Assembly: GCA_015065205.1 (NCBI GenBank)
Contig: SVQS01000020.1
Location: forward strand, 1 to 18,649
Source of the DNA: Oscillospiraceae bacterium
GTDB lineage: Bacteria > Bacillota > Clostridia > Oscillospirales > CAG-272
DNA: 18,649 bases
Direction of reading: 5' to 3'
Shown: one piece after another, positions 15,801 to 18,649 of the stretch
Layout: each line of letters begins with the position of its first letter
Numbering within the stretch: position 1 is the first letter of the stretch
Position numbers and translations under genes: made by a program
Notes under the pieces: model-generated
Database searches by the model: none
What the model saw: the letters and a program-made list of their open reading frames with translations, nothing else
What the model was told of the DNA's origin: nothing

Positions 15801-16443
15801 TGGTGACAGAGTCGCCAATCGTTACGCTTGTAAGTTTTGAGCAATAATAGAACGCAGAAGGACCGATGTCAGTGATCTTATAGCCATCAATATAATTACC
15901 AATGGAGATATCCCTCTCAATACAGGTTCCTATACCTGTAATAGTACAGGTTTTACCATCAGCGTTTACTTCATAGGCAAGTCCGGGAGTTGTAAGAATA
16001 ATTTCTTCAGGAGTAGTTACCTCGGGAGTTGTTACCTCAGGAGTTGTTACTTCAGGAGTGGTTACCTCGGGAGTTGTTACCTCGGGAGTTGTTACCTCAG
16101 GAGTGGTTACTTCAGGAGTGGTTACCTCGGGAGTGGTTACTTCAGGAGTGGTTACCTCGGGAGTGGTTACCTCGGGAGTGGTTACCTCGGGAGTTGTTAC
16201 CTCAGGTGTTGTTACTTCAGGAGTTGTTACCTCAGGTGTTGTTACTTCAGGAGTTGTTACTTCAGGAGTTGTTACCTCAGGAGTGGTTACCTCGGGTGTT
16301 GTTACCTTAGGTGTTGTGATCTCAGAAGTTGTCTCCTCGGCAGTTACTTCAGATTCTTTTTGTGTGTTTGTTTGCGTATTGCAGGACAAAAGCACACACA
16401 CAAGCGATAAGACAAGCACAAGAGCACATAAAATTTGCTTCAT
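12844..16443 (-). CDS. BspA-type leucine-rich-repeat (LRR_5) surface lipoprotein with Thr-Pro-Glu-Val repeat stalk
   Basis: This is a 1199-aa protein starting at the ATG at 16443, which follows AAAGGAG with about 10-nt spacing. The open frame extends to 16497 but lacks a ribosome site there. It has a lipoprotein signal with a VLLSC lipobox (Cys21). A stalk of about 20 copies of TTPEV follows, at roughly residues 40-145. A short domain typical of BspA-like proteins (GLAYEVNADGKTCTITGIGT) leads into about 37 LRR_5 repeats of 23 aa with the pattern LTSVTIPDSVTTIGxxAFxxC. Three kinds of insertion interrupt the array: a GSTSNGHVAFYA block, two copies of an NITTAT/AIPKS block, and an NLYSKDEIALVVY block. 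It ends with a YYTGSEADWAQIEIGS cap. There is no LPXTG or SLH anchor, so it is probably held by its lipid. Such proteins often bind host or bacterial surfaces, but the partner here is unknown. It is a single-gene unit. Confidence 0.92.
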   Translation of the reverse strand: MKQILCALVLVLSLVCVLLSCNTQTNTQKESEVTAEETTSEITTPKVTTPEVTTPEVTTPEVTTPEVTTPEVTTPEVTTPEVTTPEVTTPEVTTPEVTTPEVTTPEVTTPEVTTPEVTTPEVTTPEVTTPEVTTPEVTTPEVTTPEEIILTTPGLAYEVNADGKTCTITGIGTCIERDISIGNYIDGYKITDIGPSAFYYCSKLTSVTIGDSVTNIHDSAFKSCYNLKNVTIGNSVTNISDRTFYGCNGLTSILIPDSVTVIGEYAFYGCNGLTSILIPDSVTVIGEYAFHDCDNLMNVTIPNSITSISDWTFSSCNSLTSILIPDSVISIGEYALYGCDKLMSVTIPESVTIIGNRAFELCNKLIEVINKSPLSITAGSTSNGHVAFYAKEVHNGTTKIVNQNDYLFYTYEDVNYLLGYVGTDTILDLPKSYNGQNYEIYQYAFYFCYNLTSVTIPNSVTTIGKYAFFRCLSLTSITIGDSVTTIGNYAFSDCNITTATIPTMAIFAIPKSNLTAVVLTSGITIDEKAFYDCSKLTSVTIPDSVTTIGYYAFYSCDNLTSITMGNSVITISDSSFEHCPNLTSVTIPDSVTTIGSYAFSNCTNLTSVTIGNSVTTIGDNVFYNCDALTSITVPDSVISIGYSVFESCYNLKSVKIGDAVTSINNSTFCDCTNLTSITIGNSVTTIGQGAFSGCHSLTNIAIDSVTTIGDYAFRSCQSLTSVTISDSLSNIGKRVFYGCNALTSVTIPDSVITIGDEAFYGCNALTSVTIGNSVTTIGSHTFCYCTNLTNVTIPDSVTTIGSYAFYNCTKLTNVTIGNSVTTIGSYAFYNCTKLTNVTIGDSVTTIDNGAFSNCNITTATMPITAIAAIPKSSLTTVVLTSGTTIGSAAFKDCPNLTSITIPDSVTTIGDFVFKGCDNLVNIIVDKSNASYQSIDGNLYSKDEIALVVYAIGKTDKTFVIPNFVTKIGYGAFSECGALISVTIPDSVTTIDSYAFHSCDNLTSVTIPDSVTTIGSHAFSNCTNLTNVTIPDSVTTIGSLAFSNCTNLTNVTISASVTTIGQSAFSNCTSLTSVTIPDSVTTIGQSAFSNCTNLTSVTIHDSVTTIGQSAFSNCTSLTSVTIPDSVTTIGSYAFYTCTKLTSVAIPDSVTTIGSYAFNTCNKLTDVYYTGSEADWAQIEIGSSNSKLTNATIHYNYVPEE
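12950..15860 (-). repeat. LRR_5 repeat array (69-bp unit)
   Basis: About 37 units of 69 bp encode 23-aa repeats. DNA identity between neighbours is high in places. Bases 15574-15642 and 15643-15711 are exact 69-bp tandem copies, and a 51-bp stretch starting at 13924 is repeated exactly at 13993. One unit near 14330 is shortened in its IPDSV part, and two insertion blocks (near 13797-13890 and 14877-14970) are copies of each other about 1080 bp apart. Confidence 0.92.
16007..16323 (-). repeat. 15-bp tandem repeat (about 20 copies) encoding the TTPEV stalk
   Basis: Consecutive 15-bp units differ almost only at third codon positions (GTT/GTG/GTA, CTC/TTC on the plus strand). Because 15 is a multiple of three, copy-number change keeps the frame and alters only stalk length. 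Confidence 0.95.
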
Positions 16444-16483
16444 TTTCCTTTTCTCCTTTGAGTCTGTTTTTTCGGTATAAAAC

Positions 16484-16512
16484 AAAAAGTGCGCCAACCG
16501 AAGTCAGCGCAC
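16484..16512 (-). terminator. Intrinsic terminator inside the leader of the LRR gene (attenuator candidate)
   Basis: On the minus strand, GTGCGCTGAC (16503-16512) pairs with GTTGGCGCAC (16489-16498) around a TTCG tetraloop closed by C-G. The 10-bp stem includes two G-U pairs. TTTTTGTTTT follows directly. It lies about 45 nt before the LRR start codon and downstream of the gene's promoter, so it would stop transcription before the gene. Confidence 0.85.
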
Positions 16513-16706
16513 CGAAAAACGCAAACTCCAATTGTCGCCAAACAAGTTGAAATCGAACGAGGGAAAAATCTTTTGCCACACCCAATTTCGCGGAATTTGC
16601 ATTTTTACCAAATTCTAAAAAATCGGTACGACAAAAGAAGGTATCGTTTTTCTTCCGTTTTTAGGCAGAAAAATACCTCGTTCAAAAATATTCAACTTGT
16701 TTGCCT
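16513..16706 (-). promoter_or_regulatory. Candidate structured leader RNA (riboswitch-like) of the LRR lipoprotein gene
   Basis: The 5' end of the predicted transcript (from about 16706) can pair with a segment about 150 nt downstream. A perfect 13-bp helix joins 16691-16703 and 16539-16551. Directly inside it a perfect 8-bp helix joins 16676-16683 and 16555-16562. A 7-bp hairpin (16609-16615 with 16593-16599) lies further in. The closed domain is followed by a spacer of about 26 nt and the intrinsic terminator at 16484-16512, the order expected of an aptamer plus expression platform. I do not recognise the conserved cores of c-di-GMP, TPP, cobalamin, SAM, preQ1, fluoride or T-box leaders. 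The ligand and even ligand binding are unknown. Confidence 0.55.
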
Positions 16707-16711
16707 CTTTT

Positions 16712-16740
16712 ATTATACCACCATTTGTCAAATTTGTAAA
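16712..16740 (-). promoter_or_regulatory. Predicted sigma-A promoter of the LRR lipoprotein gene
   Basis: On the minus strand, TTTACA (16735-16740) is followed by a 17-nt spacer and TATAAT (16712-16717). The start point would be near 16705-16706, about 260 nt before the ATG. A TTGACA also occurs within the spacer, but it is only 8 nt from the -10 and cannot act with it. Confidence 0.75.
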
Positions 16741-16791
16741 CCCCAATCGCCAAAAAAGTTGTATTTTAACCGATCCCCGATTTTTAATATC

Positions 16792-16835
16792 AAAAACACT
16801 CCAAACCGAGTGACAAAAACGATTTGGAGTGTTTT
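16792..16835 (-). terminator. Rho-independent terminator of spo0A
   Basis: On the minus strand, AAAACACTCCAAA pairs perfectly over 13 bp with TTTGGAGTGTTTT (arms 16823-16835 and 16793-16805) around a 17-nt loop. The second arm ends in TTTT. It begins eight bases after the spo0A stop codon. Confidence 0.85.
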
Positions 16836-16843
16836 GCTTTTAT

Positions 16844-17626
16844 TTAATTCAACTTATACTTAAGTCTCAAATTATCGGCAATCATGGCAATAAACTCGGA
16901 GTTGGTAGGCTTGCCGCGGTTGTTTTGAATGGTGTATCCAAAATAGGAGTTGAGCGTATCTACGTCGCCTCTGTCCCAAGCCACCTCAATAGCGTGGCGA
17001 ATGGCACGCTCAACACGGCTTGTTGTTGTGGCATACTTTTTGGCAACACTGGGGTAGAGCACTTTTGTTACAGAGTTGATAATATCCGAATCCTTAATGG
17101 TCAAAAGAATTGCCGTACGCAAATACTGATAACCCTTGATGTGCGCGGGAACACCGATCTGGTGAATGATTTGCGTGACCTGTGACTCGATATCGGGGCC
17201 TTTTTCGGTTTCTTGCATAGCAACAGCGGGAATATCCTGCATACGACGAGCCGCGATGCTTTGGATGTGCTCGGCAAGGCTGACAAGGTTTACGGGCTTG
17301 AGCAAACAAAGCTCCGCACCCGCCTCGGATGCCTGAATAAAGATGTTTTGATTGGAAACGGAGGATACCACAATAAAGGAAGGCATTTTGTCGCTACCCC
17401 AATCCATCGTGTGCGCGTTGCGGAGCACGCCAATGCCATCCAGCTTGGAGAGCCAAACGTCAAGAAGAACAACCTCGGGATGAACTTGTGACATTTTAAT
17501 AACGGCTTCCTCACCGTTTACCGCTTCTTCTATATTGCGGTATCCTGCACGCATCAACCCTTCACGCACTTGTGCGCGCCAAATGGGGCTTTCATCGGCA
17601 ATCAAAAGTTTTGTTTTGTATTCCAT
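16844..17626 (-). CDS. spo0A: Sporulation master regulator Spo0A (response regulator)
   Basis: Spo0A is the phosphorylated transcription factor that commits Bacillota to sporulation. The 260-aa length is typical. The receiver domain (1-125) has acidic residues Asp11 and Glu12, the phospho-acceptor Asp56 in VVLLDVW (same position as in B. subtilis), Ser88/Ser89, and Lys110 in LLKP. The DNA-binding domain (about 148-260) carries near-invariant Spo0A segments: IGVPAHIKGYQYLR, LYPSVAKKY, SRVERAIRHAIEVAW and GKPTNSEFIA. The ATG at 17626 is the only possible start, because an in-frame stop lies two codons upstream. GGAGG sits 12 nt before it, slightly far. It is a single-gene unit with its own promoter and terminator. 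spoIVB, often next to spo0A, is absent here. The presence of spo0A implies that the organism, or a recent ancestor, can sporulate. Confidence 0.97.
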   Translation of the reverse strand: MEYKTKLLIADESPIWRAQVREGLMRAGYRNIEEAVNGEEAVIKMSQVHPEVVLLDVWLSKLDGIGVLRNAHTMDWGSDKMPSFIVVSSVSNQNIFIQASEAGAELCLLKPVNLVSLAEHIQSIAARRMQDIPAVAMQETEKGPDIESQVTQIIHQIGVPAHIKGYQYLRTAILLTIKDSDIINSVTKVLYPSVAKKYATTTSRVERAIRHAIEVAWDRGDVDTLNSYFGYTIQNNRGKPTNSEFIAMIADNLRLKYKLN

Positions 17627-17670
17627 AAGTCAATTATTCCTCCAACTTTCATTTTTGTTATGACAGTAAT

Positions 17671-17699
17671 ATTTTACCATAAATGTAATAATTTTACAA
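17671..17699 (-). promoter_or_regulatory. Predicted promoter of spo0A
   Basis: On the minus strand, TTGTAA (17694-17699) is followed by 17 nt and TAAAAT (17671-17676), a reasonable sigma-A match. The region is very AT-rich, so chance similarity is possible. I could not place a convincing sigma-H promoter or 0A box. Confidence 0.55.
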
Positions 17700-17710
17700 T
17701 ATAAAACAAG

Positions 17711-17743
17711 AAAAAATATTCCCCAAAAATTTTGGGGAATATT
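17711..17743 (-). terminator. Rho-independent terminator of the rluB-GNAT unit
   Basis: On the minus strand, AATATTCCCC and GGGGAATATT (arms 17734-17743 and 17715-17724) form a perfect 10-bp stem, extendable through the AT-rich loop. TTTTTT follows. It separates the unit from spo0A. Confidence 0.88.
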
Positions 17744-17759
17744 TGGTAAATTTTACCAA
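17743..17759. repeat. 17-bp perfect palindrome upstream of spo0A
   Basis: TTGGTAAA and TTTACCAA are perfect 8-bp inverted arms around one base. It adjoins the terminator at 17711-17743 and lies about 45-60 bp upstream of the predicted spo0A -35. It could be an operator or an extension of the terminator. Confidence 0.4.
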
Positions 17760-17779
17760 CTCGGTAGTCGATTTATATA

Positions 17780-18169
17780 TTAATGAGAGTGTTTGCAGGG
17801 TTCTTTGAAGAAATCTGTCAAATCCATCTCAAATCTGCCGTCGGCATTGCGCGAAAAACCGATGGCTTTGATGAGGGTTTCATTGTCGCATTTTGCATCA
17901 AAATAGGCGCGATGGACACCGCAAAGATCGATAAAATTGAGTGCGGCACGCCCCATTACAAACATCGGTTCAAACTCATATTTCTCGGGAATGTGTGCAA
18001 AATCGACGATAGAGCCACCACCTGCATTCATTGTGAACTGACAAATACCGCGCAGTTCACCGTCTACCAAAGCCTTGTATGCCAAGAGCTCAGTGCGAAA
18101 GGGAACACCGCAAAGGTTGGCAATCGCTTCCTGTTCCTGTTTATCTTGAATCGGTAATACTTCCAGCAT
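17780..18169 (-). CDS. Small GNAT-like protein (putative acetyltransferase)
   Basis: This 129-aa protein is short for a full acetyltransferase. Its second half reads like a GNAT fold: a GRAALNFIDLCGVHRAYFDA segment (helix plus strand after the acyl-CoA loop region), then DNETLIKAIGFSRN, which fits the usual N...GF end of GNAT domains. A clear Q/RxxGxG/A acetyl-CoA loop is not visible, so activity is uncertain. The C-terminus ends CKHSH, a small potential metal-binding tail. It starts 5 nt after the rluB stop, and its ribosome site (AAGGA) overlaps the end of that gene, so the two are translationally linked. A terminator follows. Its substrate is unknown. Confidence 0.65.
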   Translation of the reverse strand: MLEVLPIQDKQEQEAIANLCGVPFRTELLAYKALVDGELRGICQFTMNAGGGSIVDFAHIPEKYEFEPMFVMGRAALNFIDLCGVHRAYFDAKCDNETLIKAIGFSRNADGRFEMDLTDFFKEPCKHSH

Positions 18170-18174
18170 AGTTT

Positions 18175-18649
18175 TTATCCTTTCTTGTTGCCCGTGGTCA
18201 GGTAGTGTACTTCTTCAGCGGTCAATTCCCGCCATTTTCCAAGAGGAAGGTCACCCAACCTCAAATCTCCAATGGCGATGCGTTGCAGGCGAATCACCTT
18301 GAGTCCGGCAGATTCACACATACGGCGGATTTGACGGTTTCTGCCCTCATAGAGGTTCATTTGAACCGTATCGGGGGCAAGCTTTTTTACGGTGACAGGC
18401 TGCAAGCGGTAGCCGTCCAGCTCCATTGGAGCGCGAAGTGCCGCAAGCTGATCCTTTGTCAGCACCGTTGAGAGTGTTACGTGATAGATCTTTGGAATTT
18501 CGTGGCGCGGATGCGTCAGTTGATTGGTAAACTCGCCGTCATCGGTCAGGAGCAACAGTCCCTCCGAGTCCATATCAAGGCGGCCGACAGGATAGACACG
18601 TGTACCAACTCCCAAGGTCAGGTCAACAACGGTCGGTCGTCCCTTTTCA
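18175..18649 (-). CDS. rluB: Pseudouridine synthase, RluB/RsuA family (C-terminal part; 5' end outside window)
   Basis: The frame stays open to the window edge (18649). The TTG at 18615 is internal, because homologous sequence continues before it. The visible 158 residues contain the catalytic motif GRLDMDSEGLLLLT (catalytic Asp in GRLD), the EGRNRQIRRM motif, and the RIAIGDLRLGDLPLGKWREL segment that ends this family. These enzymes isomerise a specific uridine in 23S (RluB) or 16S (RsuA) rRNA. The choice of RluB rests on general similarity and on the fact that Gram-positive members are usually named so. The N-terminal S4 domain would lie outside the window. It is co-transcribed with the GNAT-like gene. 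Confidence 0.9.
   Translation of the reverse strand, partial: EKGRPTVVDLTLGVGTRVYPVGRLDMDSEGLLLLTDDGEFTNQLTHPRHEIPKIYHVTLSTVLTKDQLAALRAPMELDGYRLQPVTVKKLAPDTVQMNLYEGRNRQIRRMCESAGLKVIRLQRIAIGDLRLGDLPLGKWRELTAEEVHYLTTGNKKG

Noticed and set aside
12844..16323. Regular repeats as a possible CRISPR array
   Set aside because: The 69-bp and 15-bp periods are in-frame protein repeats (LRR_5 and TTPEV) with no unique spacers.
16058..16480. A 140-aa plus-strand frame made of VTSGV repeats
   Set aside because: It is the reverse reading of the TTPEV repeat. Any frame of a 15-bp repeat without stops gives such an open frame.
16513..16706. Known riboswitch classes or a T-box in the LRR leader
   Set aside because: I looked for conserved cores of c-di-GMP, TPP, cobalamin, SAM, preQ1, fluoride and T-box RNAs and saw none. 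This was by eye only.
16489..16863. A 124-aa plus-strand frame in the region between the LRR gene and spo0A
   Set aside because: It overlaps a promoter, a structured leader and two terminator hairpins, and has no ribosome site or recognisable domain.
18175..18615. A complete gene starting at the TTG at 18615
   Set aside because: The frame continues to the window edge with residues matching the family upstream of the catalytic motif, so the gene is only cut by the window.

Overview
The window most likely comes from an endospore-forming, Gram-positive anaerobe of the class Clostridia (Bacillota), probably an uncultured gut-type lineage. The reasons are a full-length Spo0A, three solute-binding lipoproteins with Gram-positive lipoboxes, strong AGGAGG-type ribosome binding sites, sigma-A promoters and Rho-independent terminators, and a fused B12/radical-SAM + DUF2344 protein typical of Clostridia. 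The placement is inferred from protein content only. I see no IS element, phage gene, tRNA, rRNA or CRISPR array.

Layout. Positions 1-3972 (+) hold three tandem paralogous extracellular solute-binding lipoproteins, the first cut by the window edge, closed by a terminator at 4001-4037. metF (4105-4980, +) follows as a single gene with its own promoter. A 17-bp-stem terminator between metF and the next gene serves both converging units. Positions 5023-10936 (-) form a three-gene operon, transcribed from high to low coordinates: rlmB, then a 786-aa membrane protein, then a fused B12-binding radical SAM/DUF2344 protein. The membrane protein has the layout of a P1B-type ATPase but lacks every catalytic motif I can check. 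Next, 11124-12713 (-) is a DUF4838 glycosidase-like protein behind a perfect-consensus promoter. Positions 12844-16443 (-) encode a very repetitive BspA-type leucine-rich-repeat lipoprotein. It sits behind a leader of about 260 nt that folds on paper into a closed, riboswitch-like structure followed by an intrinsic terminator. spo0A lies at 16844-17626 (-). At the end come a small GNAT-like gene and the 3' part of an RluB/RsuA-type pseudouridine synthase (17780-18649, -).

How the genes fit together. The left part serves nutrient capture (binding proteins) and one-carbon metabolism (MetF). The central operon joins rRNA methylation to two proteins of unknown role. The right part combines carbohydrate-related (DUF4838), surface-interaction (LRR lipoprotein) and sporulation-control (Spo0A) genes, each its own transcription unit with its own promoter and terminator.

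The two most unusual items are the catalytically dead P-type-ATPase-like protein (7659-10019) and the structured, terminator-bearing leader upstream of the LRR lipoprotein (16444-16706). Both come from reading the sequence by eye and no database search was possible.
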